Of a DNA stretch of 64,000 nt, positions 22,654-33,411 are shown piece by piece (within the stretch, counting starts at the first letter, position 1; the number at the start of each line of letters is the position of its first letter). Position numbers and translations under genes: made by a program. A model generated the notes under the pieces. That model saw only the letters and a list, made by a program, of their open reading frames with translations. It was not told the origin of the DNA and did no database searches. Origin of the DNA: Coniella vitis. Its lineage: Eukaryota; Ascomycota; Sordariomycetes; Diaporthales; Schizoparmaceae. The DNA lies in NCBI GenBank assembly GCA_011317545.1, contig WUJK01000002.1, forward strand, positions 372,001-436,000, read 5' to 3'.

Positions 22654-23388
22654 TCAACTAACTATACCTGAGAACTCCATACAAGCACCTGCATTTACAC
22701 CATAGCCGCCAAGAACAGACGGCTTGACGGTGATATCGACGTTGCAGTCGGCATAAGCGACGACAACATTCCATCCCCACTGGGTGAATTGCTGACCGGC
22801 CATTATCGTCTGGTGGATCTGGCTGCCGCTTGGGCTAAACATGCAGCAATCGGAGAGAATGCTTTGGGCTACGGCGCTGGCTTGGGCACCTGTGACGGTG
22901 ATCGTGGCGGCGTTATCCTATAATTGTTTGAGGAAAAGGGTTAGCAATAGTATCTCTTATTGGCCAAATTGGGTGCTGGTACTGAACCCAGTGGTGTGTG
23001 TTGAAGGGGGGTTTTTTTTTTCAACGACGCTCTCAAAATGATTGGCGTGTTTCTAGAAGAGAAATGAACATACATTGCAAACGTACACACCACTGGTATC
23101 CCAGCATTGAACACGATTACAGCCGTGTGCAGCAACGGCGTAACCGCGAGTTTCGAGCTCACCCGCGCCTAGGGCATCCACCAGCGAGATGGCCATGCTT
23201 CCGTCGGCATTTGCAAAATTACCGCAGTATTGCATGCCCCGGAATGCAATTGGCGAGCGAGTGTCGATGGTGACAAAGGCAGTAGGCTGTGAAGATTGAG
23301 TCGGGCTTGCAAGTGCGGTGTAGAGGCATGTTGCTTCAATCAGCAAGGCTAATGCTGCTAATCGGGCTGATCTCTTGAACCTCTTCAT
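22654..23388 (-). CDS. Small secreted cysteine-rich protein (candidate effector)
   Basis: Two exons (23388-23074 and 22917-22654; intron GTATGT...TATAG) encode 192 residues. The N-terminus is a signal peptide: basic MKRFKRSAR, then hydrophobic LAALALLIEATCLYTALA with a likely cut near residue 28. The mature protein has eight cysteines (contexts QYC, HGC, VQC, YVC, SDCC, ADC, GAC), an even number that could form four disulfides. The junction YVCN/DNAATITVTG preserves frame and hydrophobic pattern. The last codons read through a GTATAG that might instead be a donor, so the C-terminal three residues are uncertain. I do not recognise the family. The size, signal peptide and cysteine content fit apoplastic fungal effectors or antimicrobial proteins, but that is inference. 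Confidence 0.7.
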
Positions 23389-24226
23389 GATTGTTCGTGT
23401 TTGGTGACCAGTGGGTATGATTTTGTGGTGAGTGAGAAAGTAATCGTGGGTCTTGGGAATTTTTGTTAACGGATGATACTTGTCGGACAATATCAAGAGG
23501 AGCAAGCACAATCGCAAGGGAGTGGTCAGTAGTTAGCATTCTGTTTTCATGAGCTTCGAGTATCCTAATTTCACATCGTGGTATCGGCTTTTGATCTATT
23601 TTGAGGTCAAACGTCAAAGGCGCGGCTCGGATTTGGAACAGCGCGTGGTGGTTGGACTGCAGTAGGGCGACTGACGCAGCCGCCACAAAGGCAGCTGTGT
23701 CAATGACCACAGGATCAAAGGACAAACCAAACGTGTTGTACATGGTATATGTTCGTTCACGACGAAGATTACCGAGTTGTCCAGAATATCGGCAGTGGAT
23801 GGCAAAACTTTGCACATTCTGCCGCATACGTAGGTGCGCGCTGCAACAGTTGTCCCGCTCCGCGTCCCCCGCAGCGTCTGCTCTTGATAGCCTTGGATGA
23901 TCACATATGGTTTTGATGCAAATATTGGGCCAGGTTGTCGCGATTCCGTCGGCCAAAGCACTTGATGCTCCGAAGCCCGTGTCAAGACCGTCGGATGCCC
24001 TTCTCAACCCCAACACACAGCGTGTGCGGGAGAAAGGAAACCGCAAGAACGTGATGTGTGATTAGCAAGCGCTGATGACTTGGAAAACAGTCCGTAAGAT
24101 GCTGATCAATATAAATAGACCGACCGCTTTGGCACCATCGTGGTGATGCCAGCGGTCCAATCCGCAATGACTCGTGCATCCCTACCAAGCGAGACCGTGT
24201 ATCAACCGGCATAAAGGAATTGAAAC
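23389..24226. other. Intergenic between divergent genes
   Basis: Promoter space of the cysteine-rich protein (minus) and the SDR (plus). Long minus-strand reading frames occur here, but they begin without ATG and have no recognisable domain. Confidence 0.5.
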
Positions 24227-24997
24227 ATGCCTTCAATCACAGGTCACAAGCTTCTCGTCATCGGCGGCTCCTCTGGTATCGGGGCAGCAGTAGCCCAGCT
24301 GGCCGTATCCGCAGGCGTCAATGTGGCCATTGCCTCGTCCAACCCAGCGCGCGTCGAAGCCGCCGTGGCCAGAATCAAGCAGGCCGTGCCGCACGCCAAG
24401 ATCTACGGCCTGGTATGCGACATCAGCCGCGTCCAGGACGTTGAAGCACAGCTCGAGCGAGTCCTGACCGAGGCAAGCACAGTATTGGGCGGCGGGCCAC
24501 TGGATCACATCATCACCACGGCCAACCGCCGGCCCGACATGTCGCTGTCGATGGCCGATATAACGGCCGAGTGGCTGCAGGCGGCGAGCCAGATGCCCGT
24601 GGTGGTGCCTGCACTGCTGGCGAAACTGGCGCCGCGGTTCCTAAAGGCCGCACCTTCTTCATCGGTGACGGTGACCACGGGGCGGATCGCCGACAAGCCG
24701 GTGCGCGGTGCTGGGGTTTGGAGCGGGTATGCAGCAGCGGTGGTTGGGCTTGTGCGGGGCCTGGCGCTGGAGGTGGCGCCGATTAGGGTCAATGCCGTGT
24801 GTCCTGGGACGACGGATACAGAGATGCAAGGCCCGCCTGCGGTACGGGTGCCGAGGATGGCCGCGGCGGCGCTGACGGCGGTGCTGGGCAAAGCGGGCAG
24901 CGCAGAGGAGGTGGGCGAAGCGTACGTTTACTTGATGAAGGACTCCAACAGCACGGGGTCGACTGTCAATACGGATGGAGGCTATTTGTTGCAGTGA
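24227..24997 (+). CDS. Atypical short-chain dehydrogenase-like protein lacking the catalytic Lys
   Basis: A single exon of 256 residues with the start at 24227 in an AAACATGCC context. The cofactor motif GGSSGIG (13-19) and Asp65 (VCDIS) are intact, so NAD(P) binding is likely. The catalytic set is degraded: the usual NAG motif is TAN (98-100), the Ser position reads VTVTTG, and Tyr168 is followed by AAAV so that the Lys expected at 172 is Val. The C-terminal part has RVNAVCPGTTDTEM and the ending TVNTDGGYLLQ, both typical of SDRs. The protein may therefore be a cofactor-binding regulator or an enzyme with altered chemistry. It is more GC-rich than its flanks and lacks introns. Confidence 0.85.
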   Translation: MPSITGHKLLVIGGSSGIGAAVAQLAVSAGVNVAIASSNPARVEAAVARIKQAVPHAKIYGLVCDISRVQDVEAQLERVLTEASTVLGGGPLDHIITTANRRPDMSLSMADITAEWLQAASQMPVVVPALLAKLAPRFLKAAPSSSVTVTTGRIADKPVRGAGVWSGYAAAVVGLVRGLALEVAPIRVNAVCPGTTDTEMQGPPAVRVPRMAAAALTAVLGKAGSAEEVGEAYVYLMKDSNSTGSTVNTDGGYLLQ

Positions 24998-25612
24998 GGG
25001 TGGTGGAGGTGGGATGGAGGCTGGTGGCCGATACGCAGGGAAAACACGTAAAAGGAAAACAAGGATTGAAGCTATTCACAAGGTACAATAGTACCGAAGG
25101 AAGTCTAATAAACCGAGCATCCGACCGCTGTGGGCTCCCCTATAGGCATGGCATGACAGAGCCCCCTTAGGCGCTCCATAGCCCGCCACCCGCTGGCAAA
25201 CAGCCAATCAGCAACACGGTTGCAGCCCTGCCTGAAGCACTAAGCCTAGCTGAGCTTTCGTTGCAACCACATTACTCATCGTCAGCTTCTTGTTGCTCCT
25301 CCTCCATTTCCCTCTCAGATCACATTCTCTATTTCTAGCTGGTGAAAGCCACAGCAAGCTATGAAACATGTAAGTCAGTAACAAGAGGGCATCCGGACAC
25401 GCCATACGAGACTGGGATTGACAACTCGAAAGTAGGAACGAGCCATACAGAGAGAGAGCGAGAGAGAGAGCGCGCGCCTTCCCAGCGTCCTCGCTCAGAC
25501 TCACCACCATCGCCAGACTATCACAGAATGCTCGAGGCTTTGCGCAGCAGCTAGGCTCGACTGAGTGCTCGCTCTTGGGCCAGTCGCCACATCGACTTCT
25601 ACGAGCATCACC
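24998..25612. other. Intergenic with GA-rich repeat
   Basis: Contains the SDR 3' end and the 5' leader of the BTB gene. A degenerate (GA)n tract lies at about 25449-25471. Confidence 0.5.
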
Positions 25613-27661
25613 ATGTCAACCTCGCGCTCTGCCAGTGGGACTCCTGTGGGCAACCAGCCGCAGCCGCCTTACACTCAGAACCCACCCCGTTCCGAGTCCT
25701 CCAGGCCCAGTCTGCACTCCGTCATACCCAGTATCCTTCCTCACGAGCGCGTATTTCCCATTCAGATAGGTACTGAGCTGTTTAAGCTTTCGGGTGCCTC
25801 TTTATCCTCCGATGGTCTGTCTGCCCGTCTGTCTGTTCGTCTGTCTTGGTGTTGGAAAGCTCTCTGGCTTCACGACTTGGCTGACCGTGTGGCTGGCTTA
25901 GCACCCTCATACTTTTCTCAGTACTTTCTTTGCAAGCTCAAGCGCGCCGAAGAGAGCGGGACCGATCCAGCGATCGCCATCCAGACGCTCTACATAGACC
26001 GCGACCCCTTGACCTTTCGCGATATATCGCTGCACCTACAGGGCTACCACGTGACCCCCCGCGACGGCACCCACTTTGTGCGCCTCTTTGCCGACGCCCA
26101 GTTCTACTCGCTGCCCAAACTCGTCTCGCAACTGTACGAGGAGAGCATCTTCATGTCCATTGGCCATCGCGAGTTCCAGATCCCGCGAGACTTGTTTGCC
26201 GACCCCGGCAACTCGCCCAACTTCTTCAGCCTCGGTTTCGCCATCTTCTTTTCCAATCCGACGGACCTCTTCCCCGGCCTCGAGCGCGAGGGCCTCATCC
26301 GACCCCCTTCTATCCTGCCGCCTTCGGTGCCGGGCCGCAGCGCAGAGACGTTTAGCGAGCTGCTGCACTTACTCCGCGGATACCCCCTGCACATTCGCAA
26401 TGATGAGCATCGCGCCAGCCTGCTCAAGGATTGCCGCTACTTCAACTTCAAGGGCCTCGAACAGCGACTGATCCCACACGATCGTTCCTTCAACCAAGCT
26501 CGCGCCCGCTATCAAATCGTCCTGCGCCTGGAGGATATCCTCAAGAGCGGCATCGGCATCCGGCCCGAGCCTATCAGCACCTCCGCCGCCAGCCCCCCGT
26601 CAGGATTCACACCAGCGCCAGCATCAACACCAACACCAGCCCCAACACCAAGCCCAGCCTGGTTCGTCCACTACGCCCGCCCCTTTGTCGACGATTCCCC
26701 CGCCGAGCTGGTCCTCCAAATCGGCGGTGAGAACGCACGCATACACTTTTCTCCACCCAACGGCCATGTACACTCCTTGCATCAAAACTACGATACCCAC
26801 ACCTCCTCCTCCTCCTCCTCCGAAACCACTCCGGCCCACGTCGAATTCTTCCGTGACGCCCGCACCCGCATCACAAAGCTCTTTGAAGTCATTGCCAGCA
26901 AACTCAATCTGCCGCCGACCACACAACCCCTCGGCCTGCTCATGGCCACCGGCGGCGCAGCAAGCCAGCCCGCCTCCCCCGGCAACACGTCGCTGAGCGA
27001 GCAGGACTGGGTGCGGTGTGTGTTGACGAATGAGACGAGCGTTCAACTGGATGGCGGGCGATATACGGGGCATATTGCAAACAATACAACCACTCTGCTC
27101 TTCAACAATAATGACGTCGGCGGCGGAGGAAATGCAGAAGAAGGAGATGGTGCCAACATTCACACCGATGCGGATATCGACGCGGACGCGGACGCCGACG
27201 AGTACAAGGACGACGTTGACATTGACATTGACATTGGTGCACAAGACGTGGACAACAACCACCTGCTCAACAGCACCTCAACGACCACCGCCATACCAAA
27301 CCCAAACGCCCTGATCGATGCCTCCCCCGCCGCATTCTCAGGTCTCTCCCTGCTGGGCCATCATCAACCACACACGCCTTCACGCCACCATCCACCGTCG
27401 CGCAAGCGCAGACGCCTCGATCCCAACCTCTTCACCACGTCTTCCGCCTCCCGCTTCCAAACAATAGCCATGCCATCACTGCCACCACCACCGCCGCCGC
27501 CGCCACCAACCGGCTACTGGATCCTCAAACAGTCCCAATGGCGTCTACGTATCCAAACCGCCCCAAACACAAAAAGTGGCGTCGAATGTGTTCTAATGGC
27601 GGTGAAACTGGATGCCTTGACGGGTGAACATGCGCGCAACGAGGCGAGTGGATTTTTGTGA
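25613..27661 (+). CDS. BTB/POZ-domain protein with acidic and proline-rich C-terminus
   Basis: Two exons (25613-25814 and 25902-27661) encode 653 residues. The 87-nt intron keeps the frame open if unspliced, but GTCTGT...CTGAC...TTAG and the family pattern favour removal, giving SLSSDAPSYFSQYF. The N-terminal BTB region reads FPIQIGTELFKLS, then TLYIDRDPLTFRDISLHLQGY, like T1-type BTB folds that self-associate. A second related segment starts at REFQIPRDLF. The later part is low complexity: TPAPAST repeats, a Ser run, an Asp/Ala-Asp/Ile alternation, a basic SRKRRRLDPN that could be a nuclear signal, and an eight-Pro run near the end. No MATH or kelch repeats are seen. Role unknown; possibly a nuclear scaffold or adaptor. 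Confidence 0.8.
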   Translation: MSTSRSASGTPVGNQPQPPYTQNPPRSESSRPSLHSVIPSILPHERVFPIQIGTELFKLSGASLSSDGLSARLSVRLSWCWKALWLHDLADRVAGLAPSYFSQYFLCKLKRAEESGTDPAIAIQTLYIDRDPLTFRDISLHLQGYHVTPRDGTHFVRLFADAQFYSLPKLVSQLYEESIFMSIGHREFQIPRDLFADPGNSPNFFSLGFAIFFSNPTDLFPGLEREGLIRPPSILPPSVPGRSAETFSELLHLLRGYPLHIRNDEHRASLLKDCRYFNFKGLEQRLIPHDRSFNQARARYQIVLRLEDILKSGIGIRPEPISTSAASPPSGFTPAPASTPTPAPTPSPAWFVHYARPFVDDSPAELVLQIGGENARIHFSPPNGHVHSLHQNYDTHTSSSSSSETTPAHVEFFRDARTRITKLFEVIASKLNLPPTTQPLGLLMATGGAASQPASPGNTSLSEQDWVRCVLTNETSVQLDGGRYTGHIANNTTTLLFNNNDVGGGGNAEEGDGANIHTDADIDADADADEYKDDVDIDIDIGAQDVDNNHLLNSTSTTTAIPNPNALIDASPAAFSGLSLLGHHQPHTPSRHHPPSRKRRRLDPNLFTTSSASRFQTIAMPSLPPPPPPPPPTGYWILKQSQWRLRIQTAPNTKSGVECVLMAVKLDALTGEHARNEASGFL

Positions 27662-28362
27662 TGGCTTTTTTTTTTCTTCTTTTTTTTTCCCAACACCTCC
27701 CTGCTTTGGCTATATTCTAGCTTATTGCCGGTGCAGTGAGCATCCTTGATAGCTTGGATATAGCAAGTGGATGGATGGGTTTCTGAGCATTGATGTCAGA
27801 GTTCGTATATATGGTGGATACATAAATATATGTACATATGTATATGTATGTATCCTTGACTCGTTGAGAGATTCAATACAAACCTCGTAACCAGCAACTA
27901 CATGTTGCATCCACGCTTACTTATCCTTATACCGAATCTGCGAGTACAACGGCCAACCTCCGTAACAACTTGTCCACGATCAAACAGGATCAAGCATGGA
28001 ATAATATCATTATAAAAGACAAGAGAGGGAAAGAGTAATGAATACAGCTAGGCCTTCCCTTCTCCCGCTAAGATTCGAACAAAAAACAAAGAGGTCGACG
28101 TTTCCAATCCACCCTTTTGGTCCTCCTTCCATCAACCGAAAAACGCCAGGCAAAGAAGCGAAGAAGAGAGACAACAAATGTAGAAAAAGTGAAACTCCAC
28201 CGACGCCCAAACAGCCTTTACCAGCAAAACCCAACAAACGCACAATAAAACAGCAAGTCCCCTATTTGCTTGACCCCAAACCAAACTGCGGTGCCATAGC
28301 AGGAGAGAGAGCGCCCAAAGAAACACTCCAGCACCTCAGATATATCTGCTTGCCAGCCCATT
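27662..28362. other. Intergenic between convergent genes
   Basis: 3' regions of the BTB gene (plus) and the coiled-coil gene (minus). T-rich just after the BTB stop; no gene recognised. Confidence 0.5.
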
Positions 28363-30779
28363 TTACAGGCCCATTCTCCCTTTTCTCCCCACAGGTGCGC
28401 TCATATCTCTCTTCTCGACACCATGAATCCTCGGCTTCCGCGGCGTCACAACGCCACCACTTCTCGCCCGCCCGCGCCTTTGCCGGATCTGCGCCAGCGC
28501 TTGTTCCCGCGTCATGGTCGGCGTCAACGCAGGGTTATTCACATCCCAGGTCGACGGAATATCGTCTGCTACTCGTCCGGTACCACTACTAACAGTACTG
28601 CAAACGCTGCCACTCCGCGAGGGTGTCTGCTGCTCTCGCTCTCGCTCCCGCTGCTGCTGCTGCTGCGCCTGGAGGAGCTTTTGTGCCATGCTAGGTTCCG
28701 AAGTCTCCGCTCGCAGCGGCACGGTCGTAGTTGTTGTAGCGGTTTGGTAGTAAAAGGATGTTGTAGTGTGTGGGCGCGAATTGAATGAGTACTTAGATTG
28801 GTGATACCTTTGAGGCGATGAGGAGGCTGACTCGGCTTTACCGACATTGGGATCTTGGGTTTGGAGGGGAGCGCGGCTCCAGGCTAGTAGTTGAGGGCGG
28901 CCTAGCTTGTCACTGCGGGTCTTAGCCACGGTGAGCGTGCTGGTGCTGCTGGACTCCGCAGCGGGCTCTGCATCGACAAAGATCTCGGGAGTCGTATCGC
29001 GAATCAAGGCACTCGAATTTTGATACTGGTGCTTCGACGATTGTGGTCGAAGCGTTTCGCCCATGAATGATGTAAGAGAAGTGCTCTCGTGATTGCTCAC
29101 AGCTGCAAAGGATGGTGGCTCGAAGGATGGCGTGCGTGCGTCGCGCTCTGCGACTTGAGCGTGCTTGACATATTGAGGCGCATCATCCATGGCCATGTCC
29201 TTGTCTTGCAAAGTCAAGTCTGCCTCCATTTTGACCTCATCTTTTCGGCCACCGCTGCGACTGCTGCTGCGGCTGTCGTTGCTGCCTAGTGTCTCATCCA
29301 GAGGCACAGTTTCGAAGGTTCCCGAGTCGGGCAGGAAGATGGCAGCTCGGCGCTCCTCCCTACGCTCGATCTTGGTCGTCTTTACTGGCTGGGACACGGC
29401 ATGAGCAGGCATTCCATGCAGTAGAGGGATCGTCGCTTTCTCACTAAGAATCATGCGGTCCGACGGGTCTGCCAGGGGGGCGGGCTCGTCGCGCTTTTGG
29501 CGCTTGGGGCTGAGCAAGCCCATGCTTGAGCGTGGGCGCTTCTTCATGCACGAGCAGGCGCGCAGGCGGCACTCAGCCTCGAGGTATTCAATGTGGTCGT
29601 TGGCACGGTTGGCGCGCTGCTTTTCCCATTGCCAGAGCCGAGTGAGCTCCTCAATCTCTGCTTCACTAGCTGCAGACGATCTAATTTCGACCAAGGACAA
29701 TGAGACCGCTCGCGAAGTCGTCTTTCTGGGGCTCGCGAATTCGGTATCCTCGTCATCGTTGTTGGAGGTAGGGAGAGGCAGCCTTCCCTCAGCGGCAATG
29801 CGCGCAACGTCCTCCTCAGTCTTGGCCAGAGACTTGAAGGCATCCCGCTCATGCTCGACCGCCTTGATGCGCTCCAGAGCCTGCTCCAGCTCAATGCGGT
29901 TCTTTTCCAGCTGCTCCTGGAGACCAACGAGATTGTACCTGGCCTGGAAGGCCTCTTGCTCTCGTTCAAGGCTCAGCTCCTTCTCGCGCTTGAGGGTCTC
30001 CTCGGTGTTCTTCTGGGCACCGCGAGCAGACTTGAGTTCTTCTTGCAGCTTGACAATAGTGCTCTGGCTTTTGAAGGTCTCCTTGCGGGTGCGGCGAATT
30101 TCCTTTTCCCACAGCACCTGAGTGTGGGCGTGGGTTTCCTTTGCGCGACCGTAGTTTTCCTGTAGCGCACAAACGCAGGGTTGGTAAGTAAATGAGCCAA
30201 CGTCAGCTTCCTATAGCAGTCTAGACGAACCATGACAGTTTCCAACCTCTCTCCAACCCGTCTTTCTCTGTCCTTGCCCTCCTCGACCTGCCTGCGCAGC
30301 GCCAGCACTTCCTCCTTGTAGCGACGAGACTCCTCCTCTGCAGCCTCACGACCGAGGACGGCACGCTTCAGAGCGGCATCGGCAGTCTTGCGCTCGAGTT
30401 TGCCGCTCTGGACGGCCGCAAGGGTATTGAACTGGTTGATCTTATCACTGACGGAGCTGTCCCGCGAGTGGCTGGGTCTGCTGGGTGATAGCAAGCTGTG
30501 TGTCGAGATGTTCGAGTCGCGCCTTGGAGGAGGCGTGGCTTGTGCGAGCTCGAGAGAAGCCATATTGTCAGCAGCAGCAGAAGCTGCACGGGAAGGGTCG
30601 CTGGGTGCGACGATGGGCGTGGACGGTGCTGGGGGCATCGGCGTCCGTGGAGTCATTGGTGTTGCGATGGCAGGCAGGAAATTCATGGGAGGATCCATCG
30701 CTGGCGTGGTGCTGATGGTGTATTGTGCCTCGTGTGCCATGTCTGGCGCGGCCGGTGCTGGTGTCGCTGGGACGAGCAT
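28363..30779 (-). CDS. Coiled-coil protein, Cut12/spindle-pole-body-associated type
   Basis: Two exons (30779-30231 and 30159-28363; 71-nt intron) encode 781 residues. The splice restores a continuous heptad region from about residue 115 to 290, including GERLETVMENYGRAKETHAH and LWEKEIRRTRKETFKSQS. This strongly charged segment resembles the Cut12-type domain of fungal spindle pole body proteins, which helps activate mitotic entry and SPB function. The N-terminus is Pro/Thr/Ser-rich with TP and SP sites suited to CDK phosphorylation. The remaining C-terminal half is low complexity with a Cys-rich ACSCMKKRPRSS, a polyQ/RE stretch (QQQQQREREREQQ) and a basic tail. The start at 30779 is the first in-frame ATG; an upstream exon cannot be excluded. 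The family assignment is from memory of the motif and is only moderately sure. Confidence 0.7.
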
Positions 30780-31442
30780 CGGCGTCGAGCAGGCGTCAAT
30801 TACCAATCACTAATGACAAAAGTCGTAGCAAGCCAGCAATGCATGTAAGGAGTACACGGTAAGTGCTGTGTGGCAGACAAGCAAGCAAGACAAGCGAGGG
30901 CTGGCTGATGATGGCAACTGTATGGGTGCAAAACGTTTGTCGCAGGTGTGGGAAACTTGGCTGCTGGCCCCCTCTGTTTGGTGTTGTTGATGTGTGTTTG
31001 CCAATTTCATTTCCACAGGCTCTTTTGCCCACTGCAAACGCTGGTCAGGCCTGCACCAGCGGGGCCAAAACAAGGCCGGGGCACCTGTTCGAGTTGCTAG
31101 GGCAACGACTAATTCTCCCCCGGCCCAAAGAGGACAAGGGTCGCAGTGGTTGCATGGTGCAGGGCCTGTTGCCGTGCCAGCAGCCAACCAGCCCGGCGCT
31201 ATTTGCCGGTACTGGCTCTTTTCAGTGGCACCATCACTACAATTACGTATTGTTGGCCGTCCATGATGGGGCAAGCTGCCCCTCGACCAATTTGAACAAA
31301 GATCTGGCCACTGTCTTTTCTTTTAAGGCTGTCACGGATGTTATTTGTACCTGCTTTTTCTTTTTCCTTTCTACCGATGTTCTGAACCATTTTCCTCCGA
31401 CAATCTAGCTCTCTTTTAGCACCACGACCATTGATAGTCGCA
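30780..31442. other. Divergent promoter region
   Basis: 663 bp between the start of the coiled-coil gene (minus) and that of the MAPR gene (plus). It holds both promoters; no further gene recognised. Confidence 0.5.
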
Positions 31443-32332
31443 ATGGCGGATTCCACAGAGGCAACTCTCCGCCAGCGCAAGGCGGAAAAGGACGAAGCAG
31501 TAACTCCAGAGTCAGCCACGACGTTGACGCCACCCCAGAAAAAGAAGACGAAGAAGAGCAGCAAGAAGGTCGACGACGAAGATGAAGTCGAGTACGAAAG
31601 CCGCTGGGTTGACTTTGCGCGTGTCTTGACATTTTTGTTTCTCCTCTCGTGCGGCCTGAGCTACCTGATCTCGAGCGGCGAGTCCTTCTTTTGGAGCATG
31701 AAAGTACCGCCCAAGTATCTGCGCAGGGAGTGGTGGAAAAGCCAATGGGTGTGTTGCTCCGCCTACTACTCTGAACACGAGAGGGACAGTCTGATTCTAA
31801 CCTGTCCCATCAAAACCAACAGAACGGTCCCTTTTACATGACCCCCGAGGAGCTGAGTGCCTACGACGGTTCCGACCCAACGAAGCCCATCTACCTGGCA
31901 ATCAACCACACCATTTACGACGTTACAGCCGGCAGCCGCATGTACGGCCCCGGCGGCTCCTACAATGTCTTTGCTGGCACAGACGCTAGCCGCGGTTTCG
32001 TAACTGGTTGCTTCAAGGACGACCGCACCCCGGACATGCGCGGCGTCGAGGCCATGTACCTGCCCCTCGACGACCCCGAAGTCGACAGCCATTTTACCAG
32101 CGCCGAGCTCAAGAACTTGCGCGCCCAGGAGAAGCGCCAGGCCGAGAAGAAGACCTATGATGCCCTTAAACACTGGGTTGATTTCTTTGCCAACAGCCCC
32201 AAATACTCGTTGGTGGGATACGTCAAAAGGCCGGCGGACTGGCTCGAGAAGGAGCCGGAGCGGGAGCTGTGCGCGCAGGCTGCGAAGGGAAGAAAGCCAA
32301 GAAAGATCCCAGCGGACAAGCAGGGACAGTAG
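31443..32332 (+). CDS. Membrane-associated progesterone-receptor-like cytochrome b5-fold protein
   Basis: Two exons (31443-31748 and 31823-32332; GTGTGT...CAACAG) encode 271 residues. The order is a Lys/Glu-rich N-terminus, one transmembrane helix at about 59-76 (VLTFLFLLSCGLSYL), then the cytochrome-b5-like fold: FYMTPEELSAYDG, PIYLAINHTIYDVTAGSRMYGPGGSYNVFAG and DASRGFVTGCF. This matches the MAPR family (Dap1, PGRMC1, neudesin), which binds haem through tyrosines rather than paired histidines and supports cytochrome P450 enzymes in sterol synthesis. The C-terminal part adds KHWVDFFANSPKYSLVGYVK. It is longer than yeast Dap1. A single-pass ER protein is the likely topology. Its possible partnership with the P450 15 kb away is speculation. 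Confidence 0.9.
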
Positions 32333-33411
32333 AGACTCTGGCTTGGATGTTCTCAATGTTCAACGGGGCGTGTCACAGAGATAGATTGTGGCTTTGCTGG
32401 ATATTCTTGTAAGGATATTTTGTATATATTGCTATCGAGAGATGACTTACTTATTTCCTCTCCAAGGTACACGAGGGAGATAACACGTTGTGCTTCAATC
32501 TCTTTGTCCACAGAGACTATCTTCCCCGGATACTCATGAGGTTATACGCAACATTACCGAAGTAACTTGCCGTTGGAGCAGTCGAATCCTATACTAGCAG
32601 CTTGTTCACTAGCACTACTACCCAGTAACAGCTTGAGATGAGAGAGACAGCAGCCAACAGCCCGACCAGACCAAGATATCGCCCAATCTGCACAGTGCCA
32701 CAAAAGGGTGAAGAGCCTTGAATTAAGGTCTAAGTGTTGTGCCGGCGGGACTTGGCAAGAGGATAACCACAGCATAGACGGGCTGACGTAACCACCAGAA
32801 TTTGTCGGATTTGCCAACAGCCGCGCGGTTATGCTGACAGCCATAGTATCCTGAGACTCGAAATTGCTTCATGATAGCAGAGCCGTACCGGCCCAGAAGT
32901 CAAGCAGCTCCCTGACGCTCTCCAAAGGTGTCAAGGGCGTAGCATCCTAGGTAAATAGAATATGGCGACTTCAGCTGATCGACGCTGATGCCTGCGCCGC
33001 ATGTGTGCGTTGCTGTCGGCTTGGTGTACCCGAAGCTCACTTCGAGAGGTTCCGCATCCACGATTAGCTAGGACAGGCCTGGGTAGCTGAACCAAGAACG
33101 ATCAATCGATGCAGCTTTGTGCAGCCGAAAGCAAATCTCTGCTGCATCTCGCAAGCCGGCAAGCCAATCATGCTCATCTCAGACTGAATTGGCTAACGGT
33201 TCGAATCTTAAAGCTTCTGCATTCATTAGCTCATCGAGTTACCCTCACAAACAATAGATGATGAATCCAGTCGTACAGATGTGAGAGTTGGGATTTTCAC
33301 GCGGGCCAAGCACTCAGCGGCCGGGCATGCTAGCCCATTGTTCCTGGCGAGCTTCGTTCCAATGAGCGGCGTATCCGTATTCTTTTTCGCTGACGATCAG
33401 TCGTCCACCGC
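32333..33411. other. Intergenic, 1.1 kb
   Basis: 3' regions of the convergent MAPR and CENP-X genes plus AT-rich DNA. No gene recognised. A B-box-like GGTTCGAATCT near 33200 was examined and rejected as a tRNA. Confidence 0.5.

Noticed and set aside
23336..24046. Minus-strand ORF of 236 codons overlapping the 5' end of the cysteine-rich protein gene
   Set aside because: No ATG start, no recognisable domain, and it overlaps the better supported signal-peptide exon in another frame.
26624..27262. Minus-strand ORF of 212 codons rich in Val/Gly
   Set aside because: Antisense to the low-complexity part of the BTB gene; repetitive codons explain the open frame.
33180..33215. Possible tRNA B box GGTTCGAATCT
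   Set aside because: The flanking bases cannot form a T stem and no acceptor or anticodon arm is present.
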